The notes: generated by a model not told the origin, from the sequence alone. A stretch of DNA of 64,000 nucleotides from Natrinema sp046097095 (GCF_046097095.1 NZ_CP175698.1:2480001-2544000), one strand, 5' to 3'. Shown: positions 8,310 through 17,624, numbered from the stretch's first letter. Numbers and translations: made by a program.

Positions 8310-9245
8310 TCAGTACGTGGTGAGATCGATCCCGAGTACGATGTCCGGCTCTTCGGCGATCGCGGCCCCCGTCGCGGCGGCGTCGGTGACGAACCGGGCG
8401 GTCTCGGGAATCGCGATGCGAGTCGCGTCGGCCTCGAGCGCGGCCGCGTCCCTGGCGACCGCGGCGAACAGCGAGCGCGCGGCGTCGACGTCGTCCCACG
8501 CGCCGAGGCCGTACTCGGCCCACGTTTCCGGTTCGCCCGACTCGGTTTCGTCGGCCGGTCGCTCGACGGTTCGCGTTCTGTAGCCGACGCCCGCGAGCCC
8601 GTCGTCGCGTTCGACCGCGAAGACGGCCGTCTTCTCGCCCAGCCGCTCGAAATCGTCTCCGGTGAGTTCGCGGACGGCCCACGATTCCTCGGGGGCGAGT
8701 CCCAGTCCGGTCAGGTGGGCGCGCGCGTTGCTGTGGGTCCAGTATCGCCAGGCTGCGATGGGATCGTTCGAGACCCGAGACGGCCCCGAAGCGGCCGCAT
8801 CGGGCCCTCGGTGGGCGAAGCGGAACTCGGTGATCGGCTCGTAGCCGCTCGATCGCGCCGCGCCAAGCGAGTCCGCGTTCCACGAAAAGATCATCACCCG
8901 GCCGACGGTCGCGCCCTGCTCGCGGGCCCACTCGAAGGTCGCCTCGTTCAGCCTGCTGCTAATGCCTTGCCGGCGGTGGTCGGCCGCGACGCGCATCCCC
9001 TGAAACCAGGCCTCGTCCTCGGAGAGCATGACCCCCTGCACGATTCCCGCGGCGTCGCCGTCGACTTCCGCGAGGAACGTTTTCTTTCCCTGCCTGTGCT
9101 CGTCCTCGAGCCAGTCGTGGTAGATCCGCGGGATGTAGTCGCCGCCGCGTTCGGGCCAGATGTCGCTCGTGAAGTCGGCGACGGCCTCGTAATCGTCGTG
9201 GGTGGCACGGCGGATCTCGATGGCGGGATCGGCGTCGGATGACAT
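8310..9245 (-). CDS. GNAT-family N-acetyltransferase
   Basis: 311 residues from the ATG at 9245; the nine-residue longer reading begins inside A/T-poor leader sequence. The N-terminal domain (about 5-150) has the GNAT pattern, including the acetyl-CoA loop MRVAADHRRQGISSRL. The C-terminal half (about 160-311) is a second, weaker GNAT-like unit rich in Ala and Asp. The substrate cannot be read from sequence. It is convergent with the M48 protease (six-base gap) and borders the hairpin-rich non-coding region on its promoter side. Confidence 0.8.
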   Translation of the reverse strand: MSSDADPAIEIRRATHDDYEAVADFTSDIWPERGGDYIPRIYHDWLEDEHRQGKKTFLAEVDGDAAGIVQGVMLSEDEAWFQGMRVAADHRRQGISSRLNEATFEWAREQGATVGRVMIFSWNADSLGAARSSGYEPITEFRFAHRGPDAAASGPSRVSNDPIAAWRYWTHSNARAHLTGLGLAPEESWAVRELTGDDFERLGEKTAVFAVERDDGLAGVGYRTRTVERPADETESGEPETWAEYGLGAWDDVDAARSLFAAVARDAAALEADATRIAIPETARFVTDAAATGAAIAEEPDIVLGIDLTTY

Positions 9246-9663
9246 CGTTCGTCGAACGGTCGTTGGTAACACGACCGCGCGGGAAAGAACTTCGCAGGCT
9301 CTCGAGACGGAGACACGCCGTCAGCTACAGACCGGTGAACAGCCATACGGTGGCGCGCGCTGTCGAATGATGACCAAAGTGAATCACAAGACGAAGCCGT
9401 GCGAGGTTTTCGCGAGCCTGCGAGCGAATGGCTCAGAAGACGCGTCGTGTCTTCAGGTGGATGAGCGAACGCTGCGAGACGTGAGTGTTAGCGCGGGACC
9501 GCCGGTCCCGCGAACCATGCGACGGGTGCGAAGCACCCGTGAGCAGAAATCGGTTGGGGAGGGCGTGGAAATCCCATGCCGCCACGATAGCAGAACACCG
9601 TCGCCCCACTCACACCCGAGCCACCGTTTCAGGTCCAGCCGATCTCCTCGAGACGAATTCGTC
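9246..9663. other. 418-base non-coding region with stacked hairpins
   Basis: No credible gene: the open frames through it are Arg/Ser-rich readings that merge into neighbouring genes. It holds two perfect eight-pair hairpins with three-base loops, GCGGGACC-GCC-GGTCCCGC at 9493-9511 and ACGGGTGC-GAA-GCACCCGT at 9522-9540. A weaker arm pair GAAGAC/GTCTTC lies near 9437-9455. The second hairpin contains the GCGAAGC core known to form an unusually stable DNA mini-hairpin. Candidates are a non-coding RNA, a relict mobile-element end, or an interspersed repeat. The left part (9246-9340) presumably holds the GNAT promoter. Confidence 0.5.
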
Positions 9664-10932
9664 CTACTCCCAGGGAACCGACCGTTCCTGAATCTCGCCG
9701 GCCAGCGACGTCCCCATCGCCTCCTCGACGTTCTCGCTGTTTGCGAGCGCCCACATCAGCTTGACCTTCGCCGTCCCTGGCAGCGTGTCGCCGGCCTCGA
9801 CGACGCCCGCCTCGAGCAGATCACGACCCGTATCGTAGACCCGGTCGCAGACCCGGCCCTCGAGACACTGGCTGGTCATCACGACCGTCGTCCCGTCCTC
9901 GATCAGGTCCGCGATCCGTGGGATGAGGTCGGTGTGGACGTGGCCGAGGCCGGTACCCTCGATGACGAGGCCATCGCTGCCCTCGACCGTCTCGAGGAAC
10001 GCGGGGTCCATCCCGGGCGTGAACTTCAGGAGTTCCACGTCGGCCTCGAGGTTGGATTCGATCGCCGGATCGACCGCGCCGCGCTCTCGATAGTCGCGCC
10101 GGAACGAGACCGTCTCGTCGCCGCTGGTCTCGTAGTCGACTTCGCCCAGCGGCTCCGCACCGACCGTCTCGAAGGCGTCGCGGCGAGAGGTGTGGTTCTT
10201 TCGCACGCGCGTCCCGCGGTGGAGCGCACAGCGGTCGTCCGATTCGGAGGCGTGCATACAAACCAGCACTTCCGCGCAGTCGCTTTTGGCGGCCTCGACG
10301 GCCGAGACGGCGTTCATCACGTTGTCCGAGGACGGCCGGTCAGCCGAGCGCTGGGACCCGGTGAAGACGACCGGCACCGGCGTCTCAAGCATGAACGAAA
10401 GCGCCGACGCGGAGAACTGCATCGTGTCGGTGCCGTGCATGACGACGACCCCGTCGGCACCGGCCTCGATCTCCTCGTACACCGCCTGCGCGAGGTCCTG
10501 CCAGAGCGGTGGCTCCATGTTCTCCGAGAGGATGTTGGCGACGACGCGACCGCGGTAGTTCGCCCGACCAGCGAGATCCGGCACCGCCCGCAGGACGTCC
10601 TCGGCATCGAACTGGGCCGTCACCGCGCCCGTGCGGTAGTCGACCGTCGAGGCGATCGTCCCGCCGGTCGAGAGCAGCGAGATCGTCGGCAGGTCGTCGT
10701 CGAACTCGATCTCCGAACTGGCTGCCTCGTTCTCCGCCCCCGTCGAGTCCGTCCCGTCGATCTCGTAGACGTCCTCTGCGAGGACCGATACGTCGGCTTC
10801 CTCGCGGTCGATGCCGACGTTGTAGCCACCCTCGAGTTTCACCACGAGGTGGTCGCCCGTGCTCGAGGGGAGCAACACGCCTTCGTACGTGCGGTCTGCG
10901 CGATCGACGCGGACGCGGTCGCCTGGGTTCAT
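9664..10932 (-). CDS. gatD: Glutamyl-tRNA(Gln) amidotransferase subunit D
   Basis: Asparaginase-like subunit of the archaeal GatDE complex, which releases ammonia from glutamine and channels it to GatE to turn Glu-tRNA(Gln) into Gln-tRNA(Gln). The 422-residue product starts at the ATG at 10932 with MNPGDRVRVDRADRTYEG, the small N-terminal domain. The asparaginase part begins with the nucleophile motif LSTGGTIAST and continues with VVMHGTDTM, which holds the second Thr-Asp pair. Length matches GatD rather than plain asparaginases of about 330 residues. gatE is not in the window. Confidence 0.94.
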   Translation of the reverse strand: MNPGDRVRVDRADRTYEGVLLPSSTGDHLVVKLEGGYNVGIDREEADVSVLAEDVYEIDGTDSTGAENEAASSEIEFDDDLPTISLLSTGGTIASTVDYRTGAVTAQFDAEDVLRAVPDLAGRANYRGRVVANILSENMEPPLWQDLAQAVYEEIEAGADGVVVMHGTDTMQFSASALSFMLETPVPVVFTGSQRSADRPSSDNVMNAVSAVEAAKSDCAEVLVCMHASESDDRCALHRGTRVRKNHTSRRDAFETVGAEPLGEVDYETSGDETVSFRRDYRERGAVDPAIESNLEADVELLKFTPGMDPAFLETVEGSDGLVIEGTGLGHVHTDLIPRIADLIEDGTTVVMTSQCLEGRVCDRVYDTGRDLLEAGVVEAGDTLPGTAKVKLMWALANSENVEEAMGTSLAGEIQERSVPWE

Positions 10933-11065
10933 GCGTCGTCGTTGCGCGGCGGCGGACTTGAAGGCACGCTTTCGACGGAGCGCGGGTGGTCCGCTCGGCA
11001 TCACCGAACGTCACGTTCGATCCGTGACTCCAAACCCCTCCCTCGAGAAACATCGTCAAACGCAA

Positions 11066-11074
11066 CAAATAAAC
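11066..11074 (+). promoter_or_regulatory. TATA-like element for mfnA
   Basis: CAAATAAAC is centred about 28 bases before the ATG at 11098, a leaderless spacing. A second A/T patch (TTTACATA, 11084-11091) is too close to the start to be the TATA box. Confidence 0.5.
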
Positions 11075-11097
11075 CGTTGACCGTTTACATACGTGAT

Positions 11098-12183
11098 ATG
11101 CAAATCGAGCCGCAAGCGTTCGACCGGGTTCTCTCGTCGATGTGTACGGAACCCCACCCGGCGGCGCGCGACGCGGCCGAACGGTTTCTCGCGACGAACC
11201 CCGGTGACCCTGGCACCTACCCGAACGTATCAGCGCTCGAGGACGACGCCGTCGCCCTCCTCGGCGAGATCGCTGGCATGGACGACCCTACGGGCTACAT
11301 CACGAGCGGCGGGACGGAAGCCAACATTCAGGCCGTTCGGATCGCCCGCGAACGGGCCGATAGCCGAACGCCGAACGTCGTCATGCCCGAATCGGGCCAC
11401 TTCAGTTTCCAGAAGGCCGCCGACCTGCTCGGCGTCGAACTGCGCATCGTTCCGACCGACGACCGCCATCGCGCGGACCTCGAGGCCGTTCGGGCGTCGG
11501 TCGACGACGACACCGCCGCGGTAATCGGCGTCGCGGGGACGACCGAGTACGGCCGCGTCGATCCGATTCCGGAACTCGGCGAGATCGCTCGGTCGGTCGG
11601 CGCGATGTGCCACGTTGACGCCGCCTGGGGCGGCTTCGTCCTCCCCTTTACCGACTACGAGTGGCACTTCGGTCACGCCGCGGTCGACACGATGGCGATC
11701 GACCCCCACAAGATGGGCCAGGCCGCGGTCCCCGCCGGCGGGCTGCTCGTCCGCGAGCCGTCCCTGCTCGACGAACTCGCCGTCGATACACCCTACCTCG
11801 AGTCGACCTCCCAGGCGACCCTGACCGGGACGCGATCGGGTGCGGGCGTGGCGAGTGCCGTCGCGGCGATGGAAGAACTGTGGTCCGAGGGCTACCGCCG
11901 CCAGTACGTCCGCTCGCAGAACAACGCCGAGTGGCTCGCCGACGCCTTCGAGAAGCGCGGCTATCGGGTCGCCGACCCGACCCTGCCGCTGGTCGCGGCC
12001 GACGTGCCCCGATCGACGTTCGACGCGCTCCGGGCTGAGGGCTGGCGCATCTCGAGAACCGCGACCGGCGAACTACGCGTCGTCTGTATGCCCCACGTCA
12101 CCCGCGAGATGCTGGCCTCCTTCATCGGCGATCTCGATCGGCTCGAGGTACGTGCGAGCGTGCCCGTCGCAAGCGACGATTAG
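11098..12183 (+). CDS. mfnA: PLP-dependent aspartate/tyrosine decarboxylase
   Basis: Group II pyridoxal-phosphate decarboxylase of 361 residues. The PLP lysine is K205 in DPHKMGQ. Cofactor-contact motifs include TSGGTEANIQA and the aspartate in HVDAAWGG. In archaea this family makes tyramine for methanofuran or beta-alanine for coenzyme A. Haloarchaea lack methanofuran, so aspartate 1-decarboxylase activity is the more likely job (inference). The ATG at 11098 is supported by the TATA-like element 28 bases upstream; the in-frame reading extending left to 9202 is a shadow through the region antisense to gatD. It is transcribed divergently from gatD. Confidence 0.88.
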   Translation: MQIEPQAFDRVLSSMCTEPHPAARDAAERFLATNPGDPGTYPNVSALEDDAVALLGEIAGMDDPTGYITSGGTEANIQAVRIARERADSRTPNVVMPESGHFSFQKAADLLGVELRIVPTDDRHRADLEAVRASVDDDTAAVIGVAGTTEYGRVDPIPELGEIARSVGAMCHVDAAWGGFVLPFTDYEWHFGHAAVDTMAIDPHKMGQAAVPAGGLLVREPSLLDELAVDTPYLESTSQATLTGTRSGAGVASAVAAMEELWSEGYRRQYVRSQNNAEWLADAFEKRGYRVADPTLPLVAADVPRSTFDALRAEGWRISRTATGELRVVCMPHVTREMLASFIGDLDRLEVRASVPVASDD

Positions 12184-12299
12184 AGCGAGCAACGCCGTCG
12201 CTCTCGAGTCGACGTGGCCGTCGATAGTACCGACCGAGGTAGCGGCAGGACCGTTGGTAAGAGTGAGGGTTAATTCACCGAGGAACCTCGACTCGAGTG

Positions 12300-12692
12300 A
12301 TGTCACAAGACGACGATACGGAGACGAGCACGCCGTCGCGGCTCGGGAGGGTCCTCTTCGCGGGCGGCCTCGCGGTACTCGCCATCCGTAACCTGACGAA
12401 TCTCGATGGTCGTATCGCGTACGCAGACGCCAAGGGCGTTCCGGCCGCTGACAGGCTCGTCCCGCTCTCGAGCGGGCTCCTCCTCGGCGGAAGCCTCGGA
12501 ATCGGATTCTGGAAACGGCCGAAACTGTCCGCGGGCAGCATCGCCGCGTTCTTTATCGGCGTCACGCCCGTCATGCACGACTTCTGGGCCGTCGACTCGG
12601 ACTCGCGTGACGAGGAACTCACCTCGTTCCTCCAGAACCTGACGCTTCTCGGTGCCGCGATCGCCTTCTTCAAGCGGGCGAGTCAGGACTGA
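12300..12692 (+). CDS. DoxX-like small membrane protein
   Basis: 130 residues from the ATG at 12300 (a GTG lies directly before it). The pattern is FAGGLAVLAIRNLTNLDGRIAYADAKGVP, then a hydrophobic helix with GGSLGIGFW, then FFIGVTPVMHDFW and a last hydrophobic stretch. The spacing of helices and the HDFW motif match the DoxX family, linked in various organisms to quinone-dependent or sulfur redox chemistry. The specific function here is unknown. It follows mfnA by 116 bases on the same strand. Confidence 0.75.
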   Translation: MSQDDDTETSTPSRLGRVLFAGGLAVLAIRNLTNLDGRIAYADAKGVPAADRLVPLSSGLLLGGSLGIGFWKRPKLSAGSIAAFFIGVTPVMHDFWAVDSDSRDEELTSFLQNLTLLGAAIAFFKRASQD

Positions 12693-12936
12693 CTACGGAC
12701 CGCGTATCGACGGGAGGGGCGGAACGCGATTCGGCAGCGCCGATCCCCGAATTCGATGACTCCGTCGATTGACTGCCGCTCTTTGCTCGGCGATGACACG
12801 GGAGATCGTCTCGACAGCGACAGCGCGTCGCCGCGCGTGCCATCGCACGGATTGGCTTTCGTTGCGACGATCGGATACTCGCGGTCGGACGATCGAAACC
12901 GGCGGGTTTTACGCCCGCGAGCGCAACGTGACGATC

Positions 12937-15045
12937 ATGAGCCACGACGAGTTCCCGACGGAGAATCCCGCCGTCGTGACCTGCGGGTTGCCATACGCCA
13001 ACGGCGACCTGCACATCGGTCACCTGCGGGGGTACATCGGTGCAGACGCCTTCAGCCGAGCGCTCGAGACGATCGGCCAAGAAACGGCCTACGTCTGCGG
13101 ATCGGACATGCACGGCACCCCGGTCGCCGTCAACGCCGACCAGCAGGGCGTCGATCCCGAAGAGTTCGCACTGGAGTGGCACGAGCAGTACGAAGAGACG
13201 TTCCCGCAGTTTAACGTCGAGTTCGACAACTACGGCCACACTCACGACGAGACCAACACCGAACTGACTCAGGAGATCGTCCGCACGTTAGACGAAGAAG
13301 GGTATATTTACGAAAAGGAGATTCAGGTGGCCTACGATCCCGAGGCCGACCAGTACCTTCCCGACCGCTACGTCGAGGGCACTTGCCCCTACTGCGGCGC
13401 GAAGGCCCGCGGCGACGAATGCGACGAAGGCTGTCAGCGCCACTTAGAGCCCGGCGAGGTCGAGGACCCGACGAGCACGATCACGGGCAATTCCGCCGAG
13501 TACCGCGAGCGGACCCACAAGTTCTTCGAGGTCTCGGAATTTGCGGACTTTCTCACCGACTTTTTGGACGGCCTCGAGGGGACCTCGAACGCGCGCAACC
13601 AGCCCCGCCAGTGGATTGAGGACGGCCTGCAGGACTGGTGTATCACCCGCGACATGGACTGGGGGATCGATTACCCCGGCGAGGACGGTGATGGCGACGA
13701 TCTCGTCCTCTACGTCTGGGTCGACGCACCGATCGAGTATATCGCGAGTTCGAAGCAGTACTCCGAACGCGTCGGGACCGACGAGTTCGACTGGGAGCAG
13801 GTCTGGAAGGGCGACGGCGAGATCATGCACATCATCGGCCGGGACATCATCCAGCATCACACGATCTTCTGGCCGGCGATGCTCGAGGGCGCGGGCTATA
13901 ACAAACCGCGCGGGATCGCCGCGACCGGCTTCATCACGATCAACGGGAAGGGACTGTCGACCAGCCGGAATCGCGCGATCTGGGCCAAGGAGTACTTAGA
14001 CGAGGGCTTTCACCCAGATCTCTTGCGGTACTACCTGACGACGACCGGCGGCCTCCAACAGGACGTCGACTTCTCGTGGGAGGCCTTCCAGGAGCGGGTC
14101 AACGGAGAACTCGTCGGCACCGTGGGCAACTTCTGGTACCGCTCGCTGCTCTTTGCCTATCGCAACTACGAGGGGACGCCGGACGCGGACGTCTCCGCGG
14201 CGGTCCGCGAGCGCATCGAGGGCGCGATCGGCGACGTCCGCGAGAGCGTCAACGACTACGATCTCCGCGGGATCGGGCAGGCCGCCACCCAGCTGGCCCA
14301 GTTCGGCAACGAGTACATCCAGCGCAACGAGCCCTGGAAGCTCACCGACGACGAGCCCGAGAAAGCGGCACAGGTCATCCGCGACTGCGTCCAGATCGCC
14401 AAGGCCGTCGGCGTCCTCTTGGAGCCGATCACGCCCGACAAGGCACAGGCCCTCTGGGAGCAACTCGGCGAGGACGGCGCGGTCGCGGACGCCCACCTCG
14501 AGGACGCACTCGAGGCCCCGCCGCGGACCTTCGAGGAACCTGGCGAACTCTTCGGGAAGATCGAGGACGAGCGCGTCGCGGAACTCACCGAAAAGCTCGA
14601 GGAGCGCGTCGAAGCCGCCTCCGACGACGGTGACGAGTCGGACGACGGCGAAACCGAAAACGACGACACCGGCGCGGACGAAGCCGAGGGTATGACGGAC
14701 ACCGACGACCTCGAGTCGCTCTCCGACGAGCGGATCAGCTTCGACGATTTCCAGGACCTCGACGTTCGCGTCGGCCGGATCGAGTCGGCCGACGGCATCG
14801 AGGGTGCGGACGACCTCGCGCGCCTCGAGGTCGACATCGGCTTCGAGACCCGGCAGGTCGTCGCGGGGATCAAGCAACTCCACGATCTCGACGAACTGCC
14901 TGGCGAAAAGTGCGTGCTACTCGCGAACATGGAGAAAGCGGAACTGTTCGGCGTCGAATCCAACGGCATGATCCTCGCGGCCGGCGAGGAGGCCGATCTG
15001 CTGACGACCCACGGCGACGCCGCGGTCGGCGAGAAGATTCGATAA
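12937..15045 (+). CDS. metG: Methionyl-tRNA synthetase with C-terminal tRNA-binding domain
   Basis: Class I synthetase of 702 residues. The HIGH signature is at H26-H29 (LHIGH) and the KMSKS loop appears as KGLSTS starting at K338. A zinc-type knuckle, CPYCGAKARGDECDEGC, lies between them. An acidic linker (about 555-595) rich in Asp, Glu and Thr joins an EMAP/Arc1p-type tRNA-binding domain (about 598-702) that begins ISFDDFQDLDVRVGRIE. The start is the ATG at 12937; a TATA-like GTTTTACG about 28 bases upstream supports it. Identification is firm. Confidence 0.96.
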   Translation: MSHDEFPTENPAVVTCGLPYANGDLHIGHLRGYIGADAFSRALETIGQETAYVCGSDMHGTPVAVNADQQGVDPEEFALEWHEQYEETFPQFNVEFDNYGHTHDETNTELTQEIVRTLDEEGYIYEKEIQVAYDPEADQYLPDRYVEGTCPYCGAKARGDECDEGCQRHLEPGEVEDPTSTITGNSAEYRERTHKFFEVSEFADFLTDFLDGLEGTSNARNQPRQWIEDGLQDWCITRDMDWGIDYPGEDGDGDDLVLYVWVDAPIEYIASSKQYSERVGTDEFDWEQVWKGDGEIMHIIGRDIIQHHTIFWPAMLEGAGYNKPRGIAATGFITINGKGLSTSRNRAIWAKEYLDEGFHPDLLRYYLTTTGGLQQDVDFSWEAFQERVNGELVGTVGNFWYRSLLFAYRNYEGTPDADVSAAVRERIEGAIGDVRESVNDYDLRGIGQAATQLAQFGNEYIQRNEPWKLTDDEPEKAAQVIRDCVQIAKAVGVLLEPITPDKAQALWEQLGEDGAVADAHLEDALEAPPRTFEEPGELFGKIEDERVAELTEKLEERVEAASDDGDESDDGETENDDTGADEAEGMTDTDDLESLSDERISFDDFQDLDVRVGRIESADGIEGADDLARLEVDIGFETRQVVAGIKQLHDLDELPGEKCVLLANMEKAELFGVESNGMILAAGEEADLLTTHGDAAVGEKIR

Positions 15046-15140
15046 CCGCACCCCACTCGGGACTGTCGGCGACTCGAATCGCTGCAAGCGGTGTCGACGC
15101 TCGCCCGCCGTTCGACGCGATCTGTCAATCGCTCGCAGAT

Positions 15141-15150
15141 ACTTCTATTA
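15141..15150 (+). promoter_or_regulatory. TATA-like element for the small gene at 15174
   Basis: ACTTCTATTA is centred about 28 bases before the ATG at 15174, in otherwise GC-rich DNA. Confidence 0.5.
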
Positions 15151-15173
15151 GTCTAGTCGTGCGTTACTGTCTC

Positions 15174-15344
15174 ATGGCACAGAGTGATGGGCGCGTTCGT
15201 AGTATCGTCGGACGAGACCCCGAATTGGACTCGTTGGTTCGGCTGTGGGATGACCTCGCCTCCCCGGAAGTGATGGCGCTGTTACTCCTTGCCCTGTCGC
15301 TGTTCTCCGTCGTGGCGCTCGGTAACGCCGCCGGGCTGTGGTGA
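15174..15344 (+). CDS. Small single-helix membrane protein
   Basis: 56 residues, starting MAQSDGRVRSIVGRDPELD and ending in a hydrophobic helix of about 22 residues (PEVMALLLLALSLFSVVALGN). The ATG has a well-placed TATA-like element, which argues for a real gene despite the short length. A longer in-frame reading runs back into metG and is a shadow. I do not recognise the family. It is convergent with the 95-residue gene at 15357-15644, only 12 bases away. Confidence 0.65.
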   Translation: MAQSDGRVRSIVGRDPELDSLVRLWDDLASPEVMALLLLALSLFSVVALGNAAGLW

Positions 15345-15356
15345 CGAGCGGGCGGC

Positions 15357-15644
15357 TCAGACCTCGTCGACCAGCTCGGAGAAGTCGTCGGTGTCGACGA
15401 TCTCCATCGTCTCGCCCTCGAGGCCGTGGCGGCGTAGCGTCAGGGCCGATTTGAACGCGGCCTCGCGGTCGCCCGCCTCGAAGAGGATCAGAAAATCGTG
15501 TTGCCCGAGGGCGGCGTAGGAGTCGATCAGGTCCGCATTGTGCTGTTCGAACTCCGTCTTGATCTCGCCCCAGATCGACGCCAGTTCCTGAGCGTTCTGG
15601 ACGTCGCGGTCGTCGAGGTCGACGAGCGTTACGTAAGTGGGCAT
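15357..15644 (-). CDS. GYD-type small protein
   Basis: 95 residues from the ATG at 15644, beginning MPTYVTLVDLDDRDVQNAQE and containing DSYAALGQHDFLILFEAGD. The strand-helix-strand pattern and the phrase around the central Gly-x-Asp resemble the GYD (ferredoxin-fold, dimeric alpha-beta barrel-like) family of unknown function. An upstream in-frame ATG would add nine residues without improving the match. The family call is moderate; no role can be stated. Confidence 0.7.
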   Translation of the reverse strand: MPTYVTLVDLDDRDVQNAQELASIWGEIKTEFEQHNADLIDSYAALGQHDFLILFEAGDREAAFKSALTLRRHGLEGETMEIVDTDDFSELVDEV

Positions 15645-15780
15645 GTCGGACGGAAAGATCGACCCGGGCAAAACGGTTGGCGTGGCAAGCGACGGGAGGA
15701 CGGGTGGCAGTCGGTGGTCGCGACCGCGGGACGGGATCGCGGACGATACTTCGGGACCGGTCTTCGAGCGCGGGCGAGTG

Positions 15781-15791
15781 CTTATCTTTTA
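15781..15791 (+). promoter_or_regulatory. TATA-like element for pyk
   Basis: CTTATCTTTTA is centred about 31 bases before the ATG at 15817. Confidence 0.5.
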
Positions 15792-15816
15792 GGCGGTGCT
15801 GGCGCTATCCCCTGAC

Positions 15817-17583
15817 ATGAGAAACGCGAAGATCGTCTGTACGCTGGGCCCGGCGTCGAACGACCGGGAGTCGATCCGAGAGCTCGCCGCCGCCGGAATG
15901 GCCGTCGCGCGGCTGAACGCGAGCCACGGGAGCCGCGAGGACCGGGCCGACGTGATCGATCGCGTCCGTGCGGTCGACGAGGAACGCGCAGAGCCGGTCG
16001 CGATCATGCTCGACCTGCAGGGCCCGGAGATCCGGACCGCGCCGCTGCCTGAGGGCGAGACAGTCTCCGTGGAGACGGACTCGGAAATCCGGTTCGTCGA
16101 GGGCGACGAGGCGACGCCAGAGACGATCGGCCTTTCCCTGTCGATCGATGCCGTCGAGGCGGGCGATCGAATCCTGCTCGACGACGGCCTGATCGAGACC
16201 ACCGTACTCGAGAACGAGGGCGACGCGGTTCGCGCGCGTGTCGACACCGGCGGCGAACTGGGCGGCCGCAAGGGCGTGAACGTCCCCGGCGTCGATCTCG
16301 ATCTCGACGTCGTCACCGAGTCGGATCGCCGGAACCTCGAGTTAGCCGCCGAGAAAGATGTCGACTTCGTCGCGGCGAGTTTCGTCCGCGATGCGGAGGA
16401 CGTCTACGAGGTCAGCGAGGTTATCGAGGACGCGGGCGCGGAGATTCCGGTCATCGCGAAGATTGAGCGCGCCGGCGCGGTGGCGAACTTGGACGAACTC
16501 ATCGACGCCGCCTACGGCGTGATGGTCGCTCGCGGGGATCTGGGCGTCGAGTGCCCGATGGAGGACGTGCCGATGATTCAAAAGCGAATCATCCGCAAGT
16601 GCCGCGAGGCCGGCCGACCGGTCATCACGGCGACGGAGATGCTTGACTCGATGGTCCACGCCCGCCGACCGACTCGAGCCGAGGCGTCCGACGTGGCCAA
16701 CGCCGTCCTCGACGGCACCGACGCGGTCATGCTGTCGGCCGAGACCGCCGTCGGCGACCATCCCGTCGCTGTCGTCGACGCAATGGACAGTATCATCCGC
16801 GAGGTCGAACGCTCCGGGGAGTACGATGAGTTGCTCGAGCAGCGCGTCCCGGCGTCGGGCGAGGCGCGGACCGACGCGCTGGCTCGCTCGGCGCGGTTTC
16901 TGGCGCGTGACATCGACGCCGACGCCGTCGTCGCCGCGACGGAGTCCGGCTACACCGCGTTGAAGACGGCGAAGTACCGCCCTGGCGTTCCGGTCGTCGC
17001 CTCGACGCCGAGTCAGTCGGTGCGCCGCCGGCTCGCACTGACGTGGGGCGTGACGCCGCTGTACGCGCCCGTCTCGGATCGAGGGGCCGACGCAGTCGTC
17101 GAGAAAGCCGTCCACTCGGCGCTGGACGCCGGTGTCGCCGAGAGCGGTGACACCGTCGTCGTTCTCTGTGGCATGATGACCGACCTCGAGGGCGCGAACA
17201 CGACGAACATGTTGAAGGTCCACGTCGCCGCGGAGGCGCTGACGACTGGCCGCGTCGTCGTCGAAGGTCGGACGACCGGCCCAATCGTCCGGCTCGCCGA
17301 CGGTGACCTCTCGAGCGTGCCCGACGGCGCGATCGTCGCGCTGCCGGCCGACTTCGACGAGGAGTTCGCGGGCGACGCCACTCGACTCGGTGGCATCGTC
17401 GACGCCCAGCGGGGGATGACCGGGTATCCGGCGCTGGTCGCCCGCGAACTGGGGCTCCCGATGATCAGCGACGCGGCTCTGGAGACCTTCTCGGGGCTCG
17501 AGGACGGCGAGACCGTCACCCTCGATGCCGAACGCGGCGTCGTCTACGGCGGCGACATCGGAGACCGGCCCGAGCGAGCCTGA
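15817..17583 (+). CDS. pyk: Pyruvate kinase with C-terminal PEP-utiliser-like domain
   Basis: Glycolytic enzyme that transfers phosphate from PEP to ADP. 588 residues, longer than the usual 470-480. The catalytic barrel carries MRNAKIVCTLGPAS at the N-terminus, VIAKIERAGAV (catalytic lysine) and MVARGDLGVE; ATEMLDSMV follows. The extra tail (about 478-588) resembles the swivelling phosphohistidine domain of PPDK and PTS enzyme I, with GRVVVEGRTTGPIV and PALVARELGLP. The position that holds the phosphorylated His in true swivel domains is Tyr (Y537), so phosphotransfer by this tail is unlikely. Similar tails are known on some bacillar pyruvate kinases. Confidence 0.95.
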   Translation: MRNAKIVCTLGPASNDRESIRELAAAGMAVARLNASHGSREDRADVIDRVRAVDEERAEPVAIMLDLQGPEIRTAPLPEGETVSVETDSEIRFVEGDEATPETIGLSLSIDAVEAGDRILLDDGLIETTVLENEGDAVRARVDTGGELGGRKGVNVPGVDLDLDVVTESDRRNLELAAEKDVDFVAASFVRDAEDVYEVSEVIEDAGAEIPVIAKIERAGAVANLDELIDAAYGVMVARGDLGVECPMEDVPMIQKRIIRKCREAGRPVITATEMLDSMVHARRPTRAEASDVANAVLDGTDAVMLSAETAVGDHPVAVVDAMDSIIREVERSGEYDELLEQRVPASGEARTDALARSARFLARDIDADAVVAATESGYTALKTAKYRPGVPVVASTPSQSVRRRLALTWGVTPLYAPVSDRGADAVVEKAVHSALDAGVAESGDTVVVLCGMMTDLEGANTTNMLKVHVAAEALTTGRVVVEGRTTGPIVRLADGDLSSVPDGAIVALPADFDEEFAGDATRLGGIVDAQRGMTGYPALVARELGLPMISDAALETFSGLEDGETVTLDAERGVVYGGDIGDRPERA

Positions 17584-17619
17584 TTCGAGACGAGCCCGAC
17601 CGCCTCGTCGAGCCACGGA

Positions 17620-17624
17620 TTTTT
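17620..17624 (+). terminator. Oligo-T stretch after pyk
   Basis: A run of five T residues lies 36 bases after the pyk stop. Archaeal termination often occurs at such runs. Weak evidence by itself. Confidence 0.35.

Noticed and set aside
9202..11097. Very long plus-strand ORF running from the GNAT start region into mfnA
   Set aside because: Most of it is antisense to gatD and Arg/Ser/His-rich; the real mfnA frame starts at the ATG at 11098 with a TATA-like element upstream.
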